Below are positions 42,364-50,860 of a stretch of 64,000 nt of DNA, piece after piece. The position numbers and the translations under genes were made by a program. This DNA comes from 2-01-FULL-49-17 sp035549275. GTDB lineage: Bacteria > Patescibacteriota > Minisyncoccia > 2-02-FULL-40-12 > GWA2-44-9. Positions within the stretch are counted from its first letter, which is position 1. Each line of letters starts with the position of its first letter. The notes below the pieces were generated by a model. The model was given only the letters and a program-made list of their open reading frames with translations, was not told the origin of the DNA and did not search any database. Where the stretch lies: positions 1-64,000 of the forward strand of contig DASZRH010000030.1 in assembly GCA_035549275.1 (NCBI GenBank). The letters are read 5' to 3'.

Positions 42364-43662
42364 ATGAACACGCATGATATCCTTCAGCAGTATCGTCAGA
42401 AAATCGATCCATCGGTAAAAACCGATTTTAAAGATCCGGTTATTCTTGCTCTTGCCCGAACCATTGCCGACGAGCTTGTTCGCGCGGCGGCGGACTTCCA
42501 GGAACTGGTTGCGCTTGAGAAACAGACCACGGCTTCGGAGGTAAAGCGCACGCTTCCCAATTTACTGCATTTGGCCGTAAAGCTTGCTCGCTCTCGTGCA
42601 GCCATACTTGGATCACGGCCCTTCCTTGCTTCGATTATCCTTCCCGCCTATGGAGAGAATATCCGCATGAAAGAACGCGGTACCGGCCCGGATCGGCACC
42701 CCAACGGTGAGAATTTCATCATTGAGAAAAGCAAGCAGCTCGAATGGCTGTTTGCGGGTTCGCCGAGCACGTATGAAGTGACGATCGTAGATGATATGTC
42801 CAAGCCTGACCCCGAGACAAGCGGCCATGCTGCCGCTGCAGTGATCACCGGCAACAGTATTCCTAATTTCCGTGTTCTATTTTTGGAAGACGGCGTCCGG
42901 AACGAAAAAGGGGGCGATACGATTGTTGCCCGGGCCTTAGTCGGCGTTGAGCATCCCAAAAACACCAAGAAGGCTGGCGCGGTCTACTACGGTATCGCCA
43001 AGGCCATCGAGAAACACGGCATAGCCGATTTCCATGTGATTGTCTTGACCGATTGCGATCTCTCGGTCGATATCGGCCAGCTCGGAAATTTGGCCAATCC
43101 AATTCTGAACGCTGCTGCCATGGCGGCAGCCGGCTCACGCCGGCTGCCTGAATCCATACTGGAGATTGAAGCGGCTCGGAATCTCCGCGCTAACACGGCC
43201 CGATATTTCCGCGAGCTCTTGCTGAAAGGTTTGCTGCCCAAGGATACCCAGTGCGGCGCCAAAGCATTTGCGGCCGCGGCGCTCAGCGAAGTCATCTCTT
43301 CTGGCATGCAGATTCTTGATTTCTCTTTCGACATCGAGCTGTTGACCAAGATTGCACTTCGGTACTCCCCTAACAAAGCGGTGCCCGTAGCGGTCGCGTG
43401 GTTCGACAGCGCCGAGCTGACGACCACGGATTCATCGGTTCACTTCAACATCATGAAGGCCCAGCTGGCGATTGCCAAAAGCAACCAGACTGGCTCCGGA
43501 CCTGTATTCGATGAGGCTGTGGCGGTATCGGAACACCTTACGTCCGATGAAGGTGTCTGGCTCAAACTCTTGGAAAACCTGAAAGACCAACCGGCGATCG
43601 TTGAAAAGGTTCAGTCCTTTGATCCGGCCATCTTGCCAACATTAAAGAAACTGTCGGTATAG
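42364..43662 (+). CDS. GT-A-fold glycosyltransferase (family 2-like)
   Basis: 432 aa from ATG 42364. It has LASIILPAYGENIRM and YEVTIVDDMSKPDP (nucleotide-sugar-binding strands), VIVLTDCDLSVDI (DxD-like metal site), and DTQCGAKAFAAAALSE, which echoes the DTQCGFK motif of dolichyl-phosphate glucosyltransferase-like enzymes. It has no membrane helix. The sugar and acceptor are unknown. The start is uncertain: ATGs at 42289, 42337 and 42364 are in frame, and the conserved part begins soon after the last. A hairpin of 10-bp arms lies at 43125-43148. A terminator follows. Confidence 0.8.
   Translation: MNTHDILQQYRQKIDPSVKTDFKDPVILALARTIADELVRAAADFQELVALEKQTTASEVKRTLPNLLHLAVKLARSRAAILGSRPFLASIILPAYGENIRMKERGTGPDRHPNGENFIIEKSKQLEWLFAGSPSTYEVTIVDDMSKPDPETSGHAAAAVITGNSIPNFRVLFLEDGVRNEKGGDTIVARALVGVEHPKNTKKAGAVYYGIAKAIEKHGIADFHVIVLTDCDLSVDIGQLGNLANPILNAAAMAAAGSRRLPESILEIEAARNLRANTARYFRELLLKGLLPKDTQCGAKAFAAAALSEVISSGMQILDFSFDIELLTKIALRYSPNKAVPVAVAWFDSAELTTTDSSVHFNIMKAQLAIAKSNQTGSGPVFDEAVAVSEHLTSDEGVWLKLLENLKDQPAIVEKVQSFDPAILPTLKKLSV
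43125..43148. repeat. In-gene perfect hairpin, 10-bp arms
   Basis: GGCAGCCGGC, TCAC loop, exact complement, in the glycosyltransferase gene. Confidence 0.9.
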
Positions 43663-43672
43663 CATAGCAACG

Positions 43673-43702
43673 AATCCGGCCCCTTCGGGGCCGGATTTTT
43701 TA
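43673..43702 (+). terminator. Intrinsic terminator
   Basis: 11-bp perfect stem AATCCGGCCCC, TTC loop, then TTTT. Confidence 0.9.
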
Positions 43703-43707
43703 CACTC

Positions 43708-43736
43708 TTGACCAATTTATATTTTTTGATTATAAT
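43708..43736 (+). promoter_or_regulatory. Promoter of the gene at 43786
   Basis: TTGACC (43708-43713), 17 bases, TATAAT (43731-43736), right behind the terminator. The open frame starting at 43708 is therefore promoter, not protein. Confidence 0.85.
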
Positions 43737-43785
43737 TGCAACAGTCGCGGTTTTTGTTCTTTTAGTACGCGACGGGAAGGGAGCC

Positions 43786-44202
43786 ATGTTAGCGACTGCC
43801 CAACAGAAGACGACGGAATCCCGGGACACGTTCAAAAGCGTCGTTTTGTGGATCCGCCGCGTTGTGGCCGGCGAGGAATTGCCGGTCCCGGCGGAAGTGG
43901 CTGCCGTCGTGCGGTTAGCCGAACGTTCGAGCAAGGTCCTGTATTGGATCTTTGCGACGGCGAGAAACACGGCGCCTGCTACGCGGAAGGCCATGATCGC
44001 GGAGGGCGATCAGCTCCGGAAAAACGCGCTGGATGTTCTGGCGCGTGTCCGCGGACCGGTCAGCGAGCTTCGCGAGCTGACCGAGAGTTCCTTCCCTCCC
44101 CGCGGCATCGTCGCCGCGAGCGAGGACTTGCATCGAGCTGTCAGCCAGCTTGAGGCCAGTCTCGAAAAGGCCGATCAAGATCGGAGGCATCTGATCGGTT
44201 AG
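43786..44202 (+). CDS. Unrecognised helical protein, 138 aa
   Basis: All-helical, Ala/Arg/Glu-rich, no membrane segment once the false N-terminal extension is removed. ATG 43786 has AAGGGAG 4 nt upstream as a Shine-Dalgarno-like site. Own consensus promoter and terminator (44232-44278). In build and composition it resembles the genes at 555 and 1896. Function unknown. Confidence 0.65.
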   Translation: MLATAQQKTTESRDTFKSVVLWIRRVVAGEELPVPAEVAAVVRLAERSSKVLYWIFATARNTAPATRKAMIAEGDQLRKNALDVLARVRGPVSELRELTESSFPPRGIVAASEDLHRAVSQLEASLEKADQDRRHLIG

Positions 44203-44231
44203 GAGGCGCTATGTGTAGCGGCCAAGCGACA

Positions 44232-44278
44232 ACGCCGGTGAGCGTGACCAGGATGGTCACCGCTCACCGGCGTGTTTT
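44232..44278 (+). terminator. Long-stem intrinsic terminator
   Basis: ACGCCGGTGAGCG pairs with CGCTCACCGGCGT around an inner TGACC/GGTCA stem, followed by GTTTTGTTT. Confidence 0.85.
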
Positions 44279-44280
44279 GT

Positions 44281-44868
44281 TTAGAGCATCCCCAACTCGT
44301 GCAGCGCGGCTTCAAAATAGCGGATTGCTTTGACCGCTTCCGCATGCCGGAGGAAATAGTTTACTTCGTGGGCCAGCCGGTTTCGGACTTTGTGAGCCTC
44401 CCAAAGGCTGTCAATCGAAAGCAGCTGTGTTTTATCAATATTCATCAGGCGTTCCCCCATCGTCTCGCCGGCAAACGAATTTTTCAAAATGTCGTCCACT
44501 AATTTGTCGGCTTCGATAACCGCCACTTTCCATTCGCTTTCATTGGTGGAATCGAGGTGGTTCAGAATTTCCTGCCAGCGGTCGTGCATCACCGTGGCCG
44601 GAGAGGCTGACGGCGGCGTTTCGATTGCCGCGGCCAGCGTGCGCTTTAATTCGTGCGCTTTCCGCGACGTCCGGACAATGGCAAATAGAAGTACGATGCA
44701 GATCGGAACCAACATGAATTCAAGCAAATGGATGAATGAAGATCGTAGAATATAGTCATTGCCGGATTCGGTAATAGCAGCCAGGTCATAGGAGCCGAAT
44801 TTCAAAGATGTCGCCTCATAGACGGCGGTTAGGATTGTAACGACAAAATTGTTTAACAGTTGGCTCAT
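44281..44868 (-). CDS. Membrane protein with HEPN-like RX4H motif
   Basis: 195 aa. One strong membrane helix (about 46-66) and a possible N-terminal apolar segment. The C-terminal cytosolic helical domain (about 95-195) contains EAHKVRNRLAHEVNYFLRHAEAVKAI, where RNRLAH fits the RX4H motif of HEPN-fold proteins, some of which are RNases. The match is a motif in a helical context, not proof of activity. Starts in the gatA stop (4-nt overlap), so it is the tail gene of gatC-gatA. Confidence 0.7.
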   Translation of the reverse strand: MSQLLNNFVVTILTAVYEATSLKFGSYDLAAITESGNDYILRSSFIHLLEFMLVPICIVLLFAIVRTSRKAHELKRTLAAAIETPPSASPATVMHDRWQEILNHLDSTNESEWKVAVIEADKLVDDILKNSFAGETMGERLMNIDKTQLLSIDSLWEAHKVRNRLAHEVNYFLRHAEAVKAIRYFEAALHELGML

Positions 44869-46268
44869 AGACGCGATTGTTCGAATGCGAAGGCAGCGTT
44901 CAGCATTGTGTTCTCGTCAAAGGGTTTACCGATAAACTGGAAGCCGACGGGAAGGTTGCTGTCCCGGCCCCGGCCGCATGGGACCGAAATACCAGGAACG
45001 CCAGCCAGGTTCAGCGGCACGGTATAGATGTCTTCCAGGTAGAGCGTGAGCGGATCGGAAACTTTCTCCCCAAGCTTGAAAGCGGTATTAGGTGTTGTGG
45101 GGCCCACGATAACGTCTGCCGATTTGAACGCTTCATCGAAATCTTTTTTGATCAGCGCGCGAATTTTTTGGGCTTTCAGATAGTACGCATCATAGTAGCC
45201 GGAAGAAAGCGCATACGCTCCTAGCATGATGCGGCGTTTTACTTCTGGGCCGAAGCCGTGGGAACGGGATTTGATATACGTATCAAGGAGCGTCTCGCTC
45301 TGGGATGCTGAATAGCCATAGCGAATACCGTCAAAACGGCTTAAGTTTGCCGATATTTCGCTGGGAACGGCGATGTAGTAGGCGGCCAGAGCATGTTCGA
45401 AGTTTGGCAGTGATATTTCGACGATCGTCCCGCCCAATTTTTCAAGCTGAGCGATCGCTTCTTTAATGCGCTCGGAAACTTCCGGCGAAAGACCTTCCCT
45501 GAAGAATTCTTTGGGCACGCCGATTCGCAGGCCACGGATGTTGCCGTTTAGGGCAGCAGCGAAATCGGGAACTGGTCGGTTTACGGTTGTAGAATCAAAA
45601 ATGTCGCGGCCGCTGATGACGTTCAGCGCCAGTGCGGCATCCGTTACGGTTTTCGTGATCGGCCCGATTTGATCGAATGAGGAAGCCATGGCGATCAAGC
45701 CATGGCGGGACACGCGGCCATAGGTGGGCTTGAGGCCCACCACGCCGCAAAGCGCGGCTGGCTGGCGAATGGAACCGCCGGTATCTGACCCGAGCGCAAA
45801 AACGCATAAATCGGCGGCGACGGCGGCAGCCGAGCCGCCGGATGAGCCGCCAGGGACGCGTGTGGCATCAACCGGATTTTTGGTCGGGCCAAAGGCGGAA
45901 TTTTCCGTAGATCCGCCCATTGCAAACTCATCCATATTCGTTTTGCCCAGAAACGAAACGCCGGCTGTCCGAAGTTTTTTGATGACCGTGGCGTCGTACG
46001 CGGAGATATAGTTTTCGAGAATTTTGGAAGCGGCGGTGGTCCGAGTGCCTTCAATCAGAATGTTGTCTTTAATCGCGCACGGCACGCCGGCGAGCGAGCC
46101 CGATTGGGGCATGTGTTCAGGCGCATCAAATATCGTCAGGTAGGCATTCAGTTCCGGATTTTCCTTCCCTATTTTCCGGTGGTAGTGGCCGAATAATTCA
46201 GCAGCTGAAAAGTCGCCTCGCTTCAGGCCTTCGGTGGTCGATGCAATTGTGAGTTTTTCAAGACTCAT
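44865..46268 (-). CDS. gatA: Glutamyl-tRNA(Gln)/aspartyl-tRNA(Asn) amidotransferase subunit A
   Basis: Amidase subunit that frees ammonia from glutamine. 467 aa with the amidase signature: K67 (PCAIKDNI), S142 (PGGSSGGSA) and the nucleophile S166 (GSDTGGSIRQPA). The spacing of the triad (75 and 24 residues) equals that of known GatA. Translation is coupled to gatC by ATGA. gatB is not in the window. Short inverted repeats at 45685-45706 and 45723-45741 interrupt conserved codons without extra residues. Confidence 0.96.
   Translation of the reverse strand: MSLEKLTIASTTEGLKRGDFSAAELFGHYHRKIGKENPELNAYLTIFDAPEHMPQSGSLAGVPCAIKDNILIEGTRTTAASKILENYISAYDATVIKKLRTAGVSFLGKTNMDEFAMGGSTENSAFGPTKNPVDATRVPGGSSGGSAAAVAADLCVFALGSDTGGSIRQPAALCGVVGLKPTYGRVSRHGLIAMASSFDQIGPITKTVTDAALALNVISGRDIFDSTTVNRPVPDFAAALNGNIRGLRIGVPKEFFREGLSPEVSERIKEAIAQLEKLGGTIVEISLPNFEHALAAYYIAVPSEISANLSRFDGIRYGYSASQSETLLDTYIKSRSHGFGPEVKRRIMLGAYALSSGYYDAYYLKAQKIRALIKKDFDEAFKSADVIVGPTTPNTAFKLGEKVSDPLTLYLEDIYTVPLNLAGVPGISVPCGRGRDSNLPVGFQFIGKPFDENTMLNAAFAFEQSRL
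45685..45741. repeat. In-gene inverted repeats in gatA
   Basis: GCCATGGC at 45685-45692 and 45699-45706 (each self-complementary), then GGTGGGC/GCCCACC (45723-45729/45735-45741) with a 5-base loop. Confidence 0.75.
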
Positions 46269-46570
46269 TTCTTGGTGAGAATGGGCTTTACTTTTATAAA
46301 TCGGCCGTCATGATCAGGCGCTTGTTCGATGAGCAAGGCATCACGCTGATGTGATAGCGGAAACTCGTTGCGCGTTTGATCGGAGCGGACTGAATTTAAT
46401 AGCCCCGTGGTTTGGTACAGAGGGTCAACGCCGGAAGTATCTACGGCATTCAAGGTTTCGACGTACGTCAAAATTGAGCCGAGGTCTTTTTTGAGGCGTG
46501 TGTGCTCTTCAGATGAGAGCTGAATGCGAGCCAGGGCGGCAATATGGTCAACGTCTTTGTCGGTTAACAT
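46265..46570 (-). CDS. gatC: Amidotransferase subunit C
   Basis: 101 aa, normal length. Opens with DVDHIAALARIQLSSEE and has LNAVDTSGVDPLYQ, the GatC signature region. Stabilises the GatA-GatB complex. 18 nt after ligA, four-base overlap with gatA. A minus-strand TACAAT about 22 nt before the ATG may start this transcript. Confidence 0.95.
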   Translation of the reverse strand: MLTDKDVDHIAALARIQLSSEEHTRLKKDLGSILTYVETLNAVDTSGVDPLYQTTGLLNSVRSDQTRNEFPLSHQRDALLIEQAPDHDGRFIKVKPILTKK

Positions 46571-46588
46571 GGGTAGTAGGGTATCATG

Positions 46589-48589
46589 TTATTGTACCAT
46601 GCGCAAAAATTCCTGTTCAGTAAGGATTTTGACATTTAGTTTTTGAGCTTTATCGTATTTGGAGCCCGGCTCGGCCCCGGCGACCACGTAGTCCGTTTCT
46701 GCCGAGACCGACGAGGAGACATCTCCCCCGTTGTCTCGGATGAGAGCTTTGGCTTGGTCTCGGCTTAATGTTTCCAGAGTGCCGGTGAGGACGAATGTCT
46801 TGCCGGCGAGCTTGTGCGAGCCGGCTTTTTCCGCTTCTATCTGCAATCCGGATTTTTTGAATTTCTCAAGCAATTTTTTGTTGTATGATTTTTCGAACCA
46901 GCTTGAAATGCTGCTTGAAACTACGGGTCCGACGTCCTCGATCGCTTGGAGTTCAGCCGGGCTGGCCATCCGGAATTTTTCGAAGGTGCCAAAACGCTTG
47001 GCCAAGGTGACTGCGGTTTCTTCACCGACGTGCGGGATGCCGAGGGCATAGATAAAACGCGATAGCGGCACGCTTTTCCGGGCGTGGATGGCGCGATACG
47101 CATTGGCAGCTGAAACCTCGGCAAACCGGTCCAGGTTCAGAAAATCTTCCGTAGTCAGACTGTACAAATCGGCGGAATCTTTGATAAGGGCCGCTTCCAT
47201 GAGTTGATCGATGAGCTTGGGCCCGATGCCGTCCATATCCAATGCCTTGCGAGAGACAAAGTGATAGACAGCTTCGCGGCGGATAGCGGGACAATCCTGA
47301 TTCACGCACCTATACGCTACTTGGCCTTCTATTTTTACGATCTTTTCGCCACAGACGGGGCATTTAATCGGCATTCGGAACTCGCGTTCTTTGCCGGTTC
47401 GCATGCCGGTAACGACTTTCTTCACGTCGGGTATGACGTCCCCCGCTCGACCGATGATTACCGTATCCCCAATCTTGACGTCCAGGCGCCGGATTTCATC
47501 CAAGTTATGAAGGGTGGCCCGGGAAACGATTACCCCGCCCACCGCAGTCGGGCGCAGGAATGCAACCGGTGTGAGAGTACCGGTCCGGCCCACTTGGACG
47601 GAAATGTTTTCAACAACGGTTTCCGCTTCTTGCGGCGCAAACTTGTATGCGACCATGCCGCGGGGCGCTTTACCGATGACGCCGGCTTTTTCTAATTGGG
47701 AATTATCATTCACGCTGACCACAATCCCGTCTATCTCGTACGGCAGTTTTTCTCGGATGTCTTCAATGTGTTTGTAAAACGCGTATACTCCATCGATATG
47801 CGTGCAGACTTTGCCTTCGGGATTGGTCGGAATGCCGAAGGTGTTCAATTTTTTGTATTCAGCTTCATGGGTGCGTTCGCCCGAGCCGGCGTAGGTATAA
47901 GCATAGAAAGAAAGATTCCGGCTTGCGGTGATTTTCGGATCTAATTGACGAACTGAACCGGCAACAAGATTGCGGGGGTTGGCATATATTTTTTCCCCGG
48001 CTTTCTCTTGTTCTTTGTTGATGCGGCGGAATTCTTTTTTGGTCAGGAATATTTCGCCGCGGGCGACAACTTCTGCCGGAATATCGCGGCCATGCAGTTT
48101 CAAGGGTATGCTTTCGACAGTTTTAATGTTTTGGGTGACATCTTCGCCCGTATCGCCGTCTCCCCGGGTGGATGCCTGGGCCAGAATGCCGCCTCGGTAT
48201 ACAAGCTCAATGGCCAAGCCGTCCATCTTCAGGTCGCAGTAGAATTCCTGCGGCTTTGAGCCAAGCGTTTTTTCAAGGCGCTCGAGCCAATCCTGCATAT
48301 CTTGTTCCGAAAACGCATCGTTGAGCGAATTCATGCGCAGCGGTTTGCCGTCCACCGTGTGGCGGACTTTGGCGAATTCTTTGGCCGGCTGGCCGGCGAC
48401 GCGCTGGGTCGGAGAGTCCGGCGTGATCAAATCCGGATATTGCTGCTCAAGATCAAACAGTTCTTTTTTGAGGGAGTCGGCGGCTTCGTCCGACAGTTCC
48501 TGGCGATTTTCAACATGATACAAATAGCGATGACGATTGATCACCTCGCGAAGCTTCGCTATTCTTTTTTGCGCGTCTGCCTTGTTCAT
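46589..48589 (-). CDS. ligA: NAD-dependent DNA ligase
   Basis: Seals nicks using NAD. 666 aa, full length: Ia domain (HRYLYHVENRQELSDEAAD), adenylation domain with the nucleophile K121 in CDLKMDGLAIELVYRGG, OB-fold, four-Cys zinc finger (CPVC, CVNQDC), helix-hairpin-helix repeats, and BRCT (about 588-666, LAGKTFVLTGTLETLSRD). Six bases after the last minor pilin gene on the same strand. Confidence 0.98.
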   Translation of the reverse strand: MNKADAQKRIAKLREVINRHRYLYHVENRQELSDEAADSLKKELFDLEQQYPDLITPDSPTQRVAGQPAKEFAKVRHTVDGKPLRMNSLNDAFSEQDMQDWLERLEKTLGSKPQEFYCDLKMDGLAIELVYRGGILAQASTRGDGDTGEDVTQNIKTVESIPLKLHGRDIPAEVVARGEIFLTKKEFRRINKEQEKAGEKIYANPRNLVAGSVRQLDPKITASRNLSFYAYTYAGSGERTHEAEYKKLNTFGIPTNPEGKVCTHIDGVYAFYKHIEDIREKLPYEIDGIVVSVNDNSQLEKAGVIGKAPRGMVAYKFAPQEAETVVENISVQVGRTGTLTPVAFLRPTAVGGVIVSRATLHNLDEIRRLDVKIGDTVIIGRAGDVIPDVKKVVTGMRTGKEREFRMPIKCPVCGEKIVKIEGQVAYRCVNQDCPAIRREAVYHFVSRKALDMDGIGPKLIDQLMEAALIKDSADLYSLTTEDFLNLDRFAEVSAANAYRAIHARKSVPLSRFIYALGIPHVGEETAVTLAKRFGTFEKFRMASPAELQAIEDVGPVVSSSISSWFEKSYNKKLLEKFKKSGLQIEAEKAGSHKLAGKTFVLTGTLETLSRDQAKALIRDNGGDVSSSVSAETDYVVAGAEPGSKYDKAQKLNVKILTEQEFLRMVQ

Positions 48590-48595
48590 AGCTGG

Positions 48596-49345
48596 CTAGT
48601 AGGCCTGAAGCTCATAAATGCCGATCTGGTGAGCCGTGCTTTGAGCTGAAACCCGTATTTGAGAGATTGATGCTGCTGGGAAGATCGTAATGGTGTCGCT
48701 TTCCGGACTGCCGCCCGAACCCAGTGTTGTCCACGTCGAACCGTTGTAGCCCTCAATCTGCCAGCTTGTAATATATACGTAAACGTCAGTGTGTCCATAG
48801 CCTTTTACAACGGCATTAATTTGGCTAACTGTCTGAAGTGAACCAAGATCGACAGTATACGAAAAACTACTGAAACAGGGGTATGCCAGCGTATTCAGAT
48901 CGCCGTCAGTCAGGTTGGAAGCCGGAAAATTACAGGGCTGGTGGTCTGCTATTGATTGGCTTACCGGTTTACCGAGGGCCAGATTTACCAAAGTCGCACC
49001 GCCGCTTTGGACTTGGAGCGCGCGGCTGACGCCATGGTAGGTTCCGACCGCCTGGTGATTTAGCGGTACAATGGTGCAATCCGAAGGCGTAATTGTATAG
49101 GTGGCGCCGTTGGTGAGAGTTGGCGCGGGCCGAGCCGGGGTTTTGCCGCGGTTGGTATATAGGCACCATTCGATGCCGGTGTCGGCCGCGTAAATGGCGC
49201 TGACCGAACTGGACGCGTTGGTTGCGCTTTTAATCTTGGGCAAGAAGATAGCTGAAAGCGTTAAACTAATCAGCAGCATGCTGCCGAGAATCAAAAGCGT
49301 AAATAGCAGAATCGACCCGGATTGTCGCTTAAAGTTCGCTTCCAA
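48596..49345 (-). CDS. Minor pilin (PilX-like) fused to a discoidin-like domain
   Basis: 249 aa. Hydrophobic N-terminal helix (about 10-33, GSILLFTLLILGSMLLISL) with a PilX/GspK-like start and YAADTGIEWCLY, as in PilX-type minor pilins. Residues about 117-249 (NLALGKPVSQS, FPASNLTDGDLNTLAYPCF, YTVDLGSLQTVSQIN, IYELQAY) match the outline of an F5/8 type C (discoidin) carbohydrate-binding domain. Overlaps the previous minor pilin by 17 nt. A tip adhesin is a reasonable inference. Confidence 0.85.
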   Translation of the reverse strand: MEANFKRQSGSILLFTLLILGSMLLISLTLSAIFLPKIKSATNASSSVSAIYAADTGIEWCLYTNRGKTPARPAPTLTNGATYTITPSDCTIVPLNHQAVGTYHGVSRALQVQSGGATLVNLALGKPVSQSIADHQPCNFPASNLTDGDLNTLAYPCFSSFSYTVDLGSLQTVSQINAVVKGYGHTDVYVYITSWQIEGYNGSTWTTLGSGGSPESDTITIFPAASISQIRVSAQSTAHQIGIYELQAY

Positions 49346-49847
49346 TGTCGCGTGAGGAAACTGTGGTTTCCAGGTTAAAGGTTACTATATCTTTCCCGGT
49401 TCTGTTTTGTATTGCGCCGATGATCGTAACGCGCGGCGTTGCTTTGTCGCTTGTCCCCGATCCCAATATGCAGAAATTCAAACGGGAAAATTGTACATCC
49501 GATGACGTGAGATCGGTTACCACTCCGCCGGCCGTTCGCCGCAAAACGCCATTGGAAAGACTGTAGGTAACGGTGCCGTTGATAGGATGGCTGATTGTCA
49601 GCGATGTTGCCGAACAGTCGGTTGAATTCTGGTTGACGATGCTGCTGACGCGGATTTCCCGAGTCAGCAGCTCGAGAACATACAGCCCATTCTCTTGGAT
49701 TTTTTGGGCGGAAAACGCTCGACGCTCGTTGTTCAATATTTGGGTAAACAGTCCGCTTGTCGCCAGAACAATGATTGAAAAAACAAATGTGGCTACCATG
49801 ACTTCGACGAGTGTGAATCCTGATTGTGATGGGCTTGGTTTTTTCAT
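49329..49847 (-). CDS. Minor pilin (PilW/GspJ-like)
   Basis: 172 aa. Type IV prepilin leader MKKPSPSQSG with cleavage before FTLVEVMVATFVFS, the glutamate at +5 present. The rest is a beta-rich pilin head. Starts one base after the PilV-like stop. Minor pilins of this type prime pilus assembly. Processed by PilD in the same operon. Confidence 0.9.
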   Translation of the reverse strand: MKKPSPSQSGFTLVEVMVATFVFSIIVLATSGLFTQILNNERRAFSAQKIQENGLYVLELLTREIRVSSIVNQNSTDCSATSLTISHPINGTVTYSLSNGVLRRTAGGVVTDLTSSDVQFSRLNFCILGSGTSDKATPRVTIIGAIQNRTGKDIVTFNLETTVSSRDIGSEL

Positions 49848-49848
49848 G

Positions 49849-50349
49849 TTATTTCCAATCGAACAAATGTTCTTCGGCTTGGACCGTCTTCACGTCGTTG
49901 CCGCGGGCAGTCCAGGAAACCTGGGATGTTATTTTCAATTCGCTGCTGCTGATGCCGAGAATCGTTATGGTGCGATAGAACTGGGTATCGGTGCCGATGG
50001 TATAGTTGTAGACGCCGTTGTTGAGCTTCAGCGGCGGATTGGAACCGAGAGAAATGAGGGAAGTTGAATTCCATTCGACGCGGTAGGTGCCGTTGGCCAG
50101 GCCAGTGGCGAACGCCTGACCGTTGAACCAGTTTGCGTCGCGGATTGTGCGGACCACTTCGATCCCCTCTTGGGCCAGGCCCGCTGCGATCATGTCATCG
50201 CGAATTGTCGTTGCCGCGCGCAACGAACTGTCGGACAGCTGTAGTACCGGAATTAGTGCCACGCTTAACACCACTAACGCGACAATTGCCTCGACAAGGG
50301 TAAACCCGCGTTCGCTATTGAATCTCGATTTTGCCGGAAGGATAGACAT
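49849..50349 (-). CDS. Minor pilin (PilV/GspI-like)
   Basis: 166 aa. Prepilin motif RG with FTLVEAIVALVVLSVALIP, then the QLSDSSLRAA region and GLAQEGIEVVRTIRD, characteristic of PilV/GspI-type pseudopilins. Overlaps the GspH-like gene by 35 nt, suggesting tight translational coupling. Confidence 0.9.
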   Translation of the reverse strand: MSILPAKSRFNSERGFTLVEAIVALVVLSVALIPVLQLSDSSLRAATTIRDDMIAAGLAQEGIEVVRTIRDANWFNGQAFATGLANGTYRVEWNSTSLISLGSNPPLKLNNGVYNYTIGTDTQFYRTITILGISSSELKITSQVSWTARGNDVKTVQAEEHLFDWK

Positions 50350-50860
50350 TGATGGTTTTACAGTCAGCGGGACAGGTGCCGCCGGACTTTTGGACGGTAA
50401 TAGTTAACGGCGATTGGCTCAAAGAAAATACGTTATTTAAATACGTCTTGGGATCGGGCGGTTCAAAATATATATCGGAGAACGAGCCGGCAAACTGAAT
50501 GCGCGAATCGGTGAATGTTTGCGATCCCAGCAAGGAGTCTTCGCTGGCGGAATAGTTCTTGTTGGTGCTTGCACAGGTGGCGGTTGCGGCATTCGGTCCT
50601 GCGTAGATCGAGAAGTGGCTTGCGTCGATATAGTGGAAACCGTACCCGCAGGGATTGTAATTGTTGTATTTGACGCTGGCAATGGCGTTGGATTGGGCAT
50701 TTCGAATTGCGGCGGCGACGAGATTGGCGCCGGTTGTCAGATCAACGCGGCTTCGGGAAAAATTGCTCAAAAGAGCCGTGCTTATGATCGAGACGATGGC
50801 GATCACAACTACCATCTCAATGAGAGTAAACCCGCGGTTATCGGAATAATTCAGCGACAT
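50315..50860 (-). CDS. Minor pilin (GspH/FimT-like)
   Basis: 181 aa from ATG 50860. RG-FTLIEMVVVIAIVSII prepilin motif with E+5, then SRSRVDLTTGANLVAAAIRNAQ, the GspH/FimT helix. Cysteines (about 71, 97, 164, 168) may form disulfides. Overlaps the end of pilD by 23 nt. Confidence 0.88.
   Translation of the reverse strand: MSLNYSDNRGFTLIEMVVVIAIVSIISTALLSNFSRSRVDLTTGANLVAAAIRNAQSNAIASVKYNNYNPCGYGFHYIDASHFSIYAGPNAATATCASTNKNYSASEDSLLGSQTFTDSRIQFAGSFSDIYFEPPDPKTYLNNVFSLSQSPLTITVQKSGGTCPADCKTINVYPSGKIEIQ

Noticed and set aside
43708..44202. A 164-aa version of the helical protein with an N-terminal membrane helix
   Set aside because: Its TTG start and apparent helix are the -35, spacer and -10 of a consensus promoter.
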